Shown: positions 9,274 to 17,566, counted from the stretch's first letter. The stretch: 64,000 nucleotides of DNA from Mesorhizobium sp. NFR06 (GCF_900115245.1 NZ_FOVT01000006.1:1-64000), one strand, 5' to 3'. Translations and numbers: made by a program. Notes: a model not told the origin generated them from the letters alone.

Positions 9274-10839
9274 CTACGACCCCGCCGTTTCGGCGACGAA
9301 AGCGCGGACATGGGCGATGAAGTCGTCGAAGGCGGGCTCGCCCTCGAGCAGGATATGGTTGCGGCTTTCGAGCTCGAAGAAGCGCGCGCCGGGGATGCCG
9401 GCCGCCATGGTGCGCCCGGATTCGACCGGGGCAACATTGTCTTCCCGCGCGTGCAGCACCAGCGTCGGCACCCGCACCTGTGCCAGCAGATCGCTGACGT
9501 CGATGACGGAGAAAGCGCTTTGCAGGCGCCAGGCGTCGTCGGGCGAAACGGTGCGCAGCATCAAATCGTCCATCCAGGCGAAATGCTCGTGCGTGGCGCC
9601 GGGGATGAACATGGAACAGAAAGCCTGCCGAAACATCGGGTTCGGCTTGCCCCAGGCCTCGCGCATCAGCGTCGCGATCGCCTCGCGCGTCGCGATCTCG
9701 CCCGCGTCGCCGCGCGCCCGCCAGCCTTTGACGTAGCCGCCATAGAGGATCATGCCCGAGACCTTCTCGGGATGGCGTATGGCATAGGCGATCGACGCCG
9801 CGCAGCTCTGCGAGAGGCCGAGCAGCGTGAAGCGATCGAGCCCGGCCGCCTCGACCACGCATTCGAGGTCCGAGACCATCGTGTCGAACGACACGTCGAC
9901 GACGTGCCGCTGCGAGAGCCCGTTGCAGCGTTCGTCGTAGCGCACGAGCTGGTTTTCGCGCGACAGCTCCGCCATCCAGTGCCGCCAGATCGGGCTGTCC
10001 CAGTCAAAGGTGAGATGCGACATCCAATGCGCCGCGCGAAGGATTGGCGGGCCGCCGCCGGTGCGGGCATAGGCCAGCCTCGTGCCGTCGAGAGCACTGC
10101 AGAAATGCACGCCGCGGCCGGGATCCTGCGCGGCCATCGGGCTCCTCGCCGGCGCGGACGAGCGGGCCGCGACATCGGCGCCGGTTTGCGCGGAGCGTCC
10201 GGTCGGCTGGGCGGCCGCCGCCCTCACCTTCTCTTCGAGCGCCTCGATCTCGCTCGCCAGTCCGCTGTCCTCCGGAATCAGCCGGTGCAGGCGCTGCGCG
10301 AGCGGCAGCGCCCGCCGCGGCTCGCCGGAAAGACGCTCCACCAGTTCGCGCAGGATGCCAAGTTCGGCGATCTCGACCTCGCAGGCGATCGCCTGGCGCC
10401 AGGCCTCGTATTCGGAGCAGCGCTCGAGCGACAGACCGGCAAGGAAGGCGCCGCGGATCGAGGCGACGGCGGCTTCGAGCTCCTCGGTCGGGCGCGTGGA
10501 AAGATCGGCCCTTGCCAAGGGCAGCAGCCGCGCATGGTCCGTGTCAATCTTGAGCGCGACGGCATTGCGGTCGGCGACCAGGGCGCATTCGTCGTCGCCC
10601 AGCACCTGGCGTATCTTGGAGAGGCTCCAGCGCAAGGCGCCGCGCGGATCGTCGGGGACGTCCCAGAACATCTCGCACAGCCGCTCGCGGCGATGCTGCC
10701 TGCCGGTGACGGCGAGATAGGCGAGCAGGGCCCTGGTCTTGCGCGACGGCGGCAGCTCGAGCGGCGCGCCACCGCGCGCCACCTGGAAATCGCCGAGCAC
10801 GCGAAGCTGCAGCAGCCCGGTTTGCGGACTGTCGGTCAT
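9274..10839 (-). CDS. BTAD/SARP-type DNA-binding regulator fused to an alpha/beta hydrolase
   Basis: The 521-residue protein joins two families. Residues about 10-100 resemble the OmpR-like winged helix of SARP regulators (LRVLGDFQVARGG, SRKTRALLAYLA), and residues about 105-205 resemble the bacterial transcriptional activation domain (TPR-like). After an Ala/Pro/Arg linker, residues about 240-521 form an alpha/beta hydrolase with nucleophile motif GLSQSC (GxSxS in place of GxSxG), a later Asp in HARED and a His in SRNHILLEGE. Such fusions suggest that the hydrolase fold senses or processes a ligand and drives the DNA-binding part. It faces the flavoprotein/MaoC operon tail to tail and is a candidate regulator of it; that link is inference. 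Confidence 0.85.
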   Translation of the reverse strand: MTDSPQTGLLQLRVLGDFQVARGGAPLELPPSRKTRALLAYLAVTGRQHRRERLCEMFWDVPDDPRGALRWSLSKIRQVLGDDECALVADRNAVALKIDTDHARLLPLARADLSTRPTEELEAAVASIRGAFLAGLSLERCSEYEAWRQAIACEVEIAELGILRELVERLSGEPRRALPLAQRLHRLIPEDSGLASEIEALEEKVRAAAAQPTGRSAQTGADVAARSSAPARSPMAAQDPGRGVHFCSALDGTRLAYARTGGGPPILRAAHWMSHLTFDWDSPIWRHWMAELSRENQLVRYDERCNGLSQRHVVDVSFDTMVSDLECVVEAAGLDRFTLLGLSQSCAASIAYAIRHPEKVSGMILYGGYVKGWRARGDAGEIATREAIATLMREAWGKPNPMFRQAFCSMFIPGATHEHFAWMDDLMLRTVSPDDAWRLQSAFSVIDVSDLLAQVRVPTLVLHAREDNVAPVESGRTMAAGIPGARFFELESRNHILLEGEPAFDDFIAHVRAFVAETAGS

Positions 10840-11310
10840 GCGGCCGGGCGCCCTTCAGCTGCCATATACCCCTTGCTCCTCATCGACGCGGCGGGAGAAG
10901 GCCGCACCGCAACATCAAGTCGGCCAATTTGCGGAAGCCTCCTCGCCGCCAGATCGGAGCGTCGGGTGCCGGATACGGCAGGACGGCGACGCGATCTGTG
11001 CGATGGATTACACTGGCGGCGTCACCCCTTATGGCGCCTCCGCGCAGTCCCGATGGTTCTGCGGCGATTGTGTTTCGGTTCGATGGCGCTTGAGCGTGAT
11101 CTTGTTTCAAGTTGGTGAACGGGCGGCGCGGGCCGCACTCGTTTGCGCAAAAATGCCGGCGGCGTGGATCAAGCGCACCGCCGCCTCGGCGGCGGTTCGT
11201 GGGGCAGAGCGCGGCATAAGGAATTTGGCCACGGGAACGGGAACCGGGCGGTCCGGCCCGCGCGCCGTGACGCATGAGCCGGACCGGAGCTTCATCGGCG
11301 ATCGCTGTTG
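10840..11310. other. Gene-poor interval (470 bp)
   Basis: Only short, low-quality open frames are present and none has both a ribosome site and a protein-like composition. The interval would hold the promoter of the BTAD-hydrolase gene near 10840-10900. I see no repeat or RNA gene. Confidence 0.5.
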
Positions 11311-11610
11311 TCAGTAGTCGGAGCCGCCCTCGATGACGACCGGACGATGATGGTGCCGGTGGATCGAACCGGTGACGATCAGGGTGTCGGGACGGTGATG
11401 GCGATAGGCGCGCCGGCCGTTGTCGTAGAAGGCGACCGTGCCGTGGCGGCGGTGATGAAGGCGGTGGCCCTCGTCATTGATGATGACGGCGTGGCGGTGG
11501 TGATAATAATGCCTGTGATGCGTCCTGATGATGACGTCGGCCTCGGCCGCGGACGCGACGGCGGGTGCGGCGATAGAGAGCGCCAGGGCAGCAAGAAGCA
11601 CTGATTTCAT
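11311..11610 (-). CDS. Small histidine-rich secreted protein
   Basis: A 99-residue protein with a clear signal peptide (1-22, ending in ASAAEA) followed by a mature part very rich in His, Arg and Tyr (HHRHYYHHRH and similar). It is likely periplasmic. The composition could allow metal or proton binding, but no domain is recognised. It stands alone. Confidence 0.75.
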   Translation of the reverse strand: MKSVLLAALALSIAAPAVASAAEADVIIRTHHRHYYHHRHAVIINDEGHRLHHRRHGTVAFYDNGRRAYRHHRPDTLIVTGSIHRHHHRPVVIEGGSDY

Positions 11611-11747
11611 TGATCTATTCCTAATTCCTGCATCATCCCTTCGCCGGATTAACCGCTGCCTGCCGCTTTGGTTCCGCCCTGGTCGGCGCCCCGGCGCGGC
11701 GACAGGATGGGATCGCGCCAGGCGGGGCGCCTTGCACGGCGCGAAAA

Positions 11748-11878
11748 GAGAGGCCGGAGCCGCGGTGGGGGGTCGTTGGGGTAGCCGAGGCTCCGGCCTA
11801 AGGCGGAATGGGCACCGCCGCCTGGCAAAGATAGGCTTCGCCGGCGGCGGCGAAATTACGCGATCGCGGAAGCCTGAG
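11748..11878. repeat. Intergenic repeat, copy B
   Basis: Second copy of the element at 9094-9232, ending with the identical block GAAATTACGCGATCGCGGAAG. It lies just downstream of the MFS exporter gene, as copy A lies downstream of the BTAD-hydrolase gene. Confidence 0.65.
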
Positions 11879-11892
11879 ATCGCAAGGGAGGA

Positions 11893-13323
11893 TCACGCGC
11901 TCCTTCGTCCAGCCGCCGCAATCACCACCGCGACCACAACCAGCCCGGCGGCCACCGCAAAGGTGAAGCGCATGCCATGCGCCACGGCCTCGGGCGCCGC
12001 GCCGGCGACATCGCTCGATCCCACGGCGAAGGCGAATACCGCGCCCATCGCCGCCGTGCCGGTGACGAGGCCGAGATTGCGCGACAGGCTCAGCATGCCC
12101 GACACCACGCCGCGCTCGTTGCCGTCGACATCGGCCATGACGACGGTGTTGTTGGCCGCCTGGAAGAGCTGGTAGCCCGGCGTCAGCAGCACGATCGCCG
12201 CCGCGTAGCCGGCGACGCCGAAGACGCCCGGCAACGCGGCCAGCGCGAGACAGCCGGCGACCATCAGCGCCAGGCCGGCGGTGACCATCGCCGCCGCGCC
12301 GAGGCGGTCGACGACGCGCCCGGCAAGAATGCCGCAGAACGCCGAAACCACGGGGCCGATCGACAGCACGGCCCCGGTCGCCGCTTCGCTCAGGCCCAGC
12401 GCGCGCGACAGGAAGAAGGGGCCGACGACCAGCGTGGCCATCATCACCGTCGAGACCAGCGCGTTGATGGCGAGGCTCGGCGCCAGCACCGCGTCGCGCA
12501 ACAGCGCGAGCTTGACCAGAGGCGACGCCACCCTTGCCTCGGTGATGACGAAGAGCGCCGCGCCAAGCATGGCGGCGCCGAGCAGCGCCAGGTTCAGGCC
12601 GCCGAAATGGCCGCGCCCGATGGTCATGGCCAGCGCGTAGGCGGCAAGCGTGGCGGCGAGCAGCAGCGTGCCCGGCAGGTCGAAGCGGACCTTTCCACGG
12701 GCGGCGCCCGGGTTGCGGACGATGCCCGCCGCTTTGTCGCCCGGCAGGAAGCGCCAGGCGGCGGCCACCGCCGCAGCGCCGAGCGCGGCGGTGACGAGGA
12801 AGATCGAGCGCCAGCCGAGAGCGGCGATCAGCACGCCGCCGAGCGAAGGCCCGAGCGCGGTGCCGATCGCCGACATGGTGCCGAGCAGGCCCATGGCGCT
12901 GCCGGTGCGCTCCTTCGGCACCGTCTCGCCGACAAGGGCTATCGCCAACGCCATCATCACCGCCGCGCCCAGGCCCTGCATGGCGCGCGCGGCGATCAGC
13001 AGCGGCAGCGACGGCGCCAGCGAGGCGGCCAGCGAGGCGGCGCTGAACAGCGCCAGGCCGGCGACGAGCAGCGGCCGGCGGCCGAGGAGATCGCCGAGAC
13101 GCCCGACGCTGACGATCAGCGCGGTGATGGCAAGCAGATAGGCAAGCACTACCCATTGCACCGCCGGGAAGGCTGCGGCGAAAGCCACGCTCAAGGTCGG
13201 CAGCGCGACATTGGCGATGCTGGTGCCGAGTGAGGAGGCGAGCATGGCGAGCGACAGGCCGGCTATGGCGCCGGCCGTCGAAGAGCTTGCGGGCGCGGCG
13301 CGGGTTTCGGCAATGTCGGCCAT
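11893..13323 (-). CDS. MFS drug-exporter family transporter (14-helix EmrB/QacA type)
   Basis: The 476-residue protein has about 14 hydrophobic helices and the MFS motif A between helices 2 and 3 (GRLGDLLGRRPLL, about residues 75-87). It also has the ALPTLSVAF stretch near helix 1 and motif C-like GTALGPSLGGVL. This is the DHA2 exporter class, which moves drugs or other hydrophobic compounds out of the cytoplasm with proton antiport. I chose ATG 13323 with GGAGAAG upstream; a much longer open frame exists but runs antisense through the LysR gene. It is divergent from a LysR regulator 134 bp away. Confidence 0.9.
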   Translation of the reverse strand: MADIAETRAAPASSSTAGAIAGLSLAMLASSLGTSIANVALPTLSVAFAAAFPAVQWVVLAYLLAITALIVSVGRLGDLLGRRPLLVAGLALFSAASLAASLAPSLPLLIAARAMQGLGAAVMMALAIALVGETVPKERTGSAMGLLGTMSAIGTALGPSLGGVLIAALGWRSIFLVTAALGAAAVAAAWRFLPGDKAAGIVRNPGAARGKVRFDLPGTLLLAATLAAYALAMTIGRGHFGGLNLALLGAAMLGAALFVITEARVASPLVKLALLRDAVLAPSLAINALVSTVMMATLVVGPFFLSRALGLSEAATGAVLSIGPVVSAFCGILAGRVVDRLGAAAMVTAGLALMVAGCLALAALPGVFGVAGYAAAIVLLTPGYQLFQAANNTVVMADVDGNERGVVSGMLSLSRNLGLVTGTAAMGAVFAFAVGSSDVAGAAPEAVAHGMRFTFAVAAGLVVVAVVIAAAGRRSA

Positions 13324-13394
13324 GGGTCTTCTCCGTCGGTGGAATCTGCCGGCGAAGATAGGCGTGCGGGCGACATGGCGGAACGCGCAGCATT

Positions 13395-13411
13395 TGCACT
13401 TGAATAGTGCA
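13395..13411. promoter_or_regulatory. Inverted repeat TGCAC-N7-GTGCA, probable LysR operator
   Basis: A perfect 17-bp inverted repeat (TGCAC, 7-nt spacer, GTGCA) lies in the 134-bp space between the divergent exporter and LysR genes. Size and placement fit a LysR-type binding box. Confidence 0.6.
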
Positions 13412-13456
13412 TGAAACGCCATGTCGTTCGCGCCAATCCGTGCTATTGGTCGTGCC

Positions 13457-14353
13457 ATGTCGCGACCCGATCTCAACCTGCTCGTCACGCTGGACGTGCT
13501 GCTTGCCGAAGGCAGCGTCGCCAGGGCCGCGCGGCGCCTTAGGCTCAGCCCCTCGGCGATGAGCCGGGCGCTGGCAAGGTTACGCCAGGCGACCGGCGAT
13601 CCGCTGCTGGTACGCGCCGGCCGCGGCCTGGTGCCGACGCCGCGCGCGGTCGAGCTCGGCGCTGAGGTCGGGCGGCTGGTGAAGGAAGCGGAAGCGGTGC
13701 TGCGGCCGGCCGAGCGGCTCGACCTGACGCGGCTCGCGCGCAGCTTCACCCTGCGCAACAGCGACGGCTTCGTCGAGAATTTCGGCCCGGCGCTGCTCGC
13801 CCGCGTGGCCGAGGAGGCGCCGGGCGTGCAATTGCGTTTCGTGCCCAAGCCCGACAAGGACAGCGGCCCGATGCGCGAGGGCGCAGTCGACCTGGAGACC
13901 GGCGTGGTAGGCGGCTCGACCGGGCCGGAGGTGCGCGCGCAGGCGCTGTTTCGCGACCGCTTCGTCGGCGTCGCGCGGGCCGGCCATCCGTTGAGCGAAG
14001 GCCGGATCACCGCCGCCCGCTTCGCCGCCGGCCGCCACATATTGATCTCGCGCCGCGGCCTCGACCGCGGCCCGGTGGACGACGCGCTGGAGCTCGCCGG
14101 GCTGACGCGCAAGGTCGCGACCGTGGTCGGCGGCTTCGCCGAGGCGCTGGCGCTGGCCCGCGGCTCCGACCTCATCGCCGCCGTGCCGGAGCGCTACACC
14201 GGCACGCTGCGCGAAGGCCTGTTCACCTTCGCCTTGCCGGTGAAGCTCGCCACGCTGACGATCTCGCTGTTGTGGCACCCGCGGCTCGACGCCGATCCGG
14301 CGCATCGCTGGCTGCGGGGATTGGTGAGGGAGGTGTGCGGGCGGAGTGCATGA
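13457..14353 (+). CDS. LysR family transcriptional regulator
   Basis: The 298-residue protein starts with the canonical LysR helix-turn-helix (DLNLLVTLDVLLAEGSVARAARRL, residues 4-27, then SPSAMSRALARLR) and continues with a periplasmic-binding-like effector domain (about 88-295). A start further 5' (13421) is possible but adds residues not usual in the family. It is divergent from the MFS exporter and probably controls it together with itself through the inverted repeat in between. The inducer is unknown. Confidence 0.9.
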   Translation: MSRPDLNLLVTLDVLLAEGSVARAARRLRLSPSAMSRALARLRQATGDPLLVRAGRGLVPTPRAVELGAEVGRLVKEAEAVLRPAERLDLTRLARSFTLRNSDGFVENFGPALLARVAEEAPGVQLRFVPKPDKDSGPMREGAVDLETGVVGGSTGPEVRAQALFRDRFVGVARAGHPLSEGRITAARFAAGRHILISRRGLDRGPVDDALELAGLTRKVATVVGGFAEALALARGSDLIAAVPERYTGTLREGLFTFALPVKLATLTISLLWHPRLDADPAHRWLRGLVREVCGRSA

Positions 14354-14469
14354 TCTTCCCGCGAGGGAAGAGATCGAACGCCCTGCCCGCCGCGACGGCG
14401 CGAAACCAGCGCCCTGTAATATTAGCATTAACTAACGTATAATGTCGCGCGGGCCAAATCGCGTCTCCG

Positions 14470-14730
14470 ATGGAACCCGCGGCATGGTCGGCGCGTTGCC
14501 GGGCGCCTGTGAAACAGCCGGAGGCTCGCTTGAACGAATTCAGGAGGTTCGCCTGCCCCCGCTGCCTGGGCGCCGGCAAGGTGTTCGAGTGCGAGAAGCA
14601 GATGGCGTCCAACGGGACATGCTGTGCGCCGGGCGCATCGCGCGACAATTGCCCGGGCCAAAGGGTCACCTGCCAGGCCTGCAACGGAACGGGCCTGCGC
14701 GGCTACAGCGCACCCGCCAGCCGGGAGTAG
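14470..14730 (+). CDS. Small cysteine-rich zinc-binding protein with DnaJ-like CxxCxGxG motifs
   Basis: The protein carries two DnaJ-type zinc half-motifs, CPRCLGAG and CQACNGTG, plus cysteines between them (about 28 to 75 of 86 residues). This pattern binds zinc in DnaJ and related small proteins. ATG 14470 lies shortly after a TATAAT-like -10 box (14436-14441). A TTG at 14530 has a better ribosome site (GGAGG) and would still keep all cysteines, so the true product may be 66 residues. No J domain is present. Role unknown. Confidence 0.65.
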   Translation: MEPAAWSARCRAPVKQPEARLNEFRRFACPRCLGAGKVFECEKQMASNGTCCAPGASRDNCPGQRVTCQACNGTGLRGYSAPASRE

Positions 14731-14877
14731 CCGGGAGGTTTTTCCGTTCACTGTGTTGGGGCGGGAACTTTCTGCATATTCATTGACGGAGCGGCCGGGG
14801 TCAGAGTCGAGGCCGACGAAGCTCAGGCCCACCTACGAATTCAAGGCGATCGGACAGCGGAAATAAGGCGGCGCGCT

Positions 14878-15000
14878 TCAGGTGCTGGCGCCGCCCATCA
14901 GCGCGGCGACCAGGGTCGCCAGGAAGAGGACAAGCCCCAATGGGATTCGCTCCAGCCATGACCGCCGTCTGGCAAGCACTTCGAACAACCGATTGGCCAT
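14878..15000 (-). CDS. Forty-residue single-helix membrane peptide
   Basis: A 41-codon frame starts with ATG at 15000 behind GGGGGAAG at good spacing. The product has a basic N-terminus (MANRLFEVLARRRSWLERIP) and one hydrophobic helix (residues about 21-36) and ends in MGGAST. Such positive-inside hairpin-less peptides are often membrane-anchored regulators or toxins, but this one is unclassified. The good ribosome site and protein-like composition support it. Confidence 0.55.
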   Translation of the reverse strand: MANRLFEVLARRRSWLERIPLGLVLFLATLVAALMGGAST

Positions 15001-15580
15001 CGCAACTTCCCCCGTTCGATGCAGGAGCATCCTACCATGCTTTCATGAGAACATCATGAAGCGTCTCACAGAAGCGTCGGATTTCGTCTCGAGCCGAAGA
15101 TCGGCCGTCGCCCGGCGCCGATGTTGCGCTTGCCGAATTGCACCCAAAAAAAGTCGGGGTCAAGGCGATGCGCCGGCCGTCGAAAAATCAGCCTCTTCAA
15201 GCGGATAGGCAGATACGGCCGGAGCAGCCAAGGGGCCGCCGGAAAAGCCCGGAATTCCGCCATTTCAAGCCCCTTTGCCGTGGCGTCGGCATGGTTGCAA
15301 AAGGCGCGCCAGGCAGGAAAAGACGGCTCAAAAGGCGCTTTCCGGACGCCCGCCGGCGGCGTTGACAGCAAACCGCGCCAATGGCACCTCGCGACCACTG
15401 GTCACGCCATGACCGTTGCTGTTGGGGACGGACGGGGTTTCAGCAGCTTGGCGGCGGCGCCGGACGGGCGGGCACCTGCGCGGTGCACCGCCCGCTCCTG
15501 GCCGGTCCCGCTTCCAGCCTCAACCTGCCTGCTTAGAAACCAAGCGCCGGTGCCTGGGTTGGATCTCGACTTTTGGGACT
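15001..15580. other. Gene-poor interval (580 bp)
   Basis: Several open frames cross this stretch on both strands but all have shadow-like composition and none has a convincing start. It holds the promoter of the small membrane peptide on the minus strand near 15010-15060. I see no clear repeat. Confidence 0.45.
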
Positions 15581-15673
15581 TCAGAACGAGAAGCCCGAGG
15601 ACGGCACGGCGGCGGTCACCGCCGAAAGCCTGCCACGTCTGGCCAGCGTCGGTTTGCAATACGGTTTCTTCAT
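15581..15673 (-). CDS. Putative RiPP precursor with lasso-type leader motif
   Basis: A 30-residue product contains YCKPTLARRGRLSAVT, which matches the lasso-peptide leader consensus YxxPxL-x3-G-x5-T at every fixed position (Y5, P8, L10, G14, T20). After the threonine come ten residues, AAVPSSGFSF, with no Asp or Glu, so the usual lasso ring cannot form. ATG 15673 has a weak ribosome site. An in-frame ATG at 15718 has GGAGG 8 bp upstream and would give 45 residues. It lies 111 bp (or 66 bp) downstream of a hypothetical gene on the same strand. No maturation genes (B1, B2, C) are in the window. Confidence 0.55.
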   Translation of the reverse strand: MKKPYCKPTLARRGRLSAVTAAVPSSGFSF

Positions 15674-15783
15674 CGGCTGTCTCTGCCAGGTCGACGACGA
15701 AAGATGGGTAAGCAACATATGCCCGGCCTCCGCCGCGTCAAGCAAGGAGGCAATTCGGCCGCGCGGCACTCGGCCGGCGCGGC

Positions 15784-16386
15784 TTAGCCCGCGTGCAGCC
15801 AATGGCGGTCGAACACGTCGAGGATGGCGCGAAACTCGCCCGGCGGGATCTGGATGGCGCGATCGTCGCCATAGGCGTCGAGGAATTCGCCGAGCTGGCG
15901 GTCGACCGCTTCCGGACGCTCCAGCGCGATGCCGAGGCTCGCCAGGTCGGCGGCGATCGAAGCGCCGGCAGGCAGGTAACCGCCCCACGTTCCGGTATCG
16001 GATGCCGCGTCGCGCAGCCGCACCAGCAGGATCCGGGTCAGCGAGGGCTGCGCCTCTGGGCCGATGACGGCGGAGCCGCACATATAGCCGCCGAGCGCGC
16101 TGACCGGCTGCGTTTGCGGAAACAGGCAAAGAAAGAACTGCCCGTCGCCGCCGACATCCTTGAGGTGCAGATAGAGGGCCCGCTTTGCCGGCATCACCGG
16201 GCCGCCGAGCTGCAACGGCCCGGTCGGCAAGGTCTCGCTATAGGTTGCCGTCAGCCCATGCAGGCCCGGCCCCGGCTGGATCGACAGCCGGCCCTTGATC
16301 AACTGGCCGCGATAATAGGGCGACCAGGCGCGCGAATAGGCCAAGACGAAACACCTGATGACCCAGACGAAAAACTGCGCCGGCAA
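15784..16386 (-). CDS. Hypothetical protein with a beta-rich C-terminal region
   Basis: About 200 residues of protein-like composition (for example YRGQLIKGRLSIQPGPGLHG and RILLVRLRDAASDTGTWGGY) with no family I can name; the layout resembles ligand-sensing regions found after helix-turn-helix domains in rhizobia. The only early starts are TTG codons and there is a stop 21 bp upstream in frame, so the N-terminus may be lost or the start is unusual. It precedes the putative RiPP precursor on the same strand. The 400 bp upstream hold no clear gene. Confidence 0.55.
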   Translation of the reverse strand: MPAQFFVWVIRCFVLAYSRAWSPYYRGQLIKGRLSIQPGPGLHGLTATYSETLPTGPLQLGGPVMPAKRALYLHLKDVGGDGQFFLCLFPQTQPVSALGGYMCGSAVIGPEAQPSLTRILLVRLRDAASDTGTWGGYLPAGASIAADLASLGIALERPEAVDRQLGEFLDAYGDDRAIQIPPGEFRAILDVFDRHWLHAG

Positions 16387-16793
16387 AACCCGGCCGCCGC
16401 TCGATCAGAACGCCACCGGCGGCATCGCGCCCGCCGGCACCAAAAAAACCACAGCACAGCAAGGCGATCCAGGCCAGGCCTATCCGCCGGCGTTGTGGAT
16501 TCAGTTCTAGCCGGCTCAAGGTGACCGCGTTCGCGGCATCCTGTCGGTGAGGAAACGGCCGGGCAAATGGCCGAACCAAACAGCCACCCGGCCGGCCTGA
16601 GGGCTGGGGGGCTGGCGTCGGCGGCGGGGCCGGCGCCGCCCGCGTGGATCGCAAAGCCGCGGTCCGCGCGGGCTACGTTTTTTGTCGGTTTTTCGGATCC
16701 GGCTGCTTCGGCGCACGCGGTTCTTGACGAATGGCCGGCGAACCGGGAAGCTCGGCCCGGCGCCGCAATGGCGCCGCGCGAGGGGGCCGTGCC

Positions 16794-17279
16794 ATGCCGG
16801 GTGCCGACGAAAAGCTTGCCGCGCTCGGCATCGTGTTGCCGCCGCCTTTGAAACTGCCGCCGGGCATGGTGCTGCCCTTTCCCTGGGTGAACGTGCGCGG
16901 CGAGCGCGCCTATATCTCGGGCCACGGGCCACAGGAGCCGGACGGTTCGCTCGCCGGTCCGTTCGGCGCCGTCGGCGAGAGCGTATCGGCCGAGCAGGCG
17001 CGCGCCTCGGCACGGAAAGTCGGACTGTCGATGCTGGGCAGCCTCCAGCGGGAATTGGGAAGCCTCGACCGGATCACCGGCTGGTGCCGCGTGCACGGCA
17101 TGGTCAATTCGGCGCCGGGCTTTACCCAGACCCCGGCGGTGATGAACGGCTTTTCCGACCTCATCCTGGAGATCTTCGGGCCGGAGGTCGGCCGCCATGC
17201 CCGCACGGCAATCGGGGTTGCCGCCCTGCCGTTCGATCTCCCGGTCGAGATCGAGGCCGAGGTGACGATTGCGAGGTGA
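16794..17279 (+). CDS. RidA/YjgF family protein
   Basis: The 161-residue protein has the RidA fold signature: YISGHGPQEPDGSLAG near the N-terminal half and RTAIGVAALPFDLPVEIEAE at the C-terminus, where the conserved Arg and Glu sit. RidA proteins are trimeric and hydrolyse reactive enamine/imine intermediates. This one belongs to the longer subfamily with an N-terminal extension, in which deaminase activity is not certain. ATG 16794 is chosen because AGGGGG lies upstream and the region before it is not conserved in type. It is followed 65 bp later by the PhnA gene. Confidence 0.88.
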   Translation: MPGADEKLAALGIVLPPPLKLPPGMVLPFPWVNVRGERAYISGHGPQEPDGSLAGPFGAVGESVSAEQARASARKVGLSMLGSLQRELGSLDRITGWCRVHGMVNSAPGFTQTPAVMNGFSDLILEIFGPEVGRHARTAIGVAALPFDLPVEIEAEVTIAR

Positions 17280-17344
17280 TCGGCTTGACCGGACCGCTCG
17301 TCGGCGCGATAGGCGGGTACCATCCAACCGATGAAAGACCCGCC

Positions 17345-17566
17345 ATGACAGACGCCGTCGTGAAAGACAGTAACGGCACGCCGCTGAAGGATGGCGACTC
17401 CGTGACCCTGATCAAGGACCTCAAGGTCAAGGGCACGTCCGAGACGATCAAGCGCGGCACGCTGGTGAAGAACATCCGCCTCAACGGCAATCCCGGCGAG
17501 ATCGAATGCAACACCAAGCAGGTGAAGGGCCTGGTGCTGAAGACGGAGTTTTTGAAGAAGGCGTGA
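17345..17566 (+). CDS. PhnA-domain protein (alkylphosphonate utilisation family)
   Basis: The 73-residue protein is the PhnA C-terminal domain alone (VVKDSNGTPLKDGDSVTLIK, then VKGTSETIKRGT and NIRLNGNPGEIECN). The zinc-ribbon found at the N-terminus of full-length PhnA is missing, as in many rhizobia. Despite the name, the family is not firmly tied to phosphonate metabolism and no phosphonate genes are nearby. Confidence 0.85.
   Translation: MTDAVVKDSNGTPLKDGDSVTLIKDLKVKGTSETIKRGTLVKNIRLNGNPGEIECNTKQVKGLVLKTEFLKKA

Noticed and set aside
9106..11118. 670-codon open frame antisense to the BTAD-hydrolase gene
   Set aside because: Arg/Gly/Ala-rich shadow with no domain; the opposite strand encodes a clear two-domain protein.
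13324..14175. N-terminal extension of the MFS exporter frame to 760 codons
   Set aside because: The extra part is antisense to the LysR gene and a good ribosome site lies before ATG 13323.
15066..15398. 110-codon minus-strand frame near the gene-poor interval
   Set aside because: No ribosome site of quality, no recognisable motif, and composition not clearly protein-like.
15581..15673. A complete lasso-peptide cluster
   Set aside because: No B1, B2 or C maturation gene in the window and the core lacks an Asp or Glu ring acceptor; only the leader motif is lasso-like.
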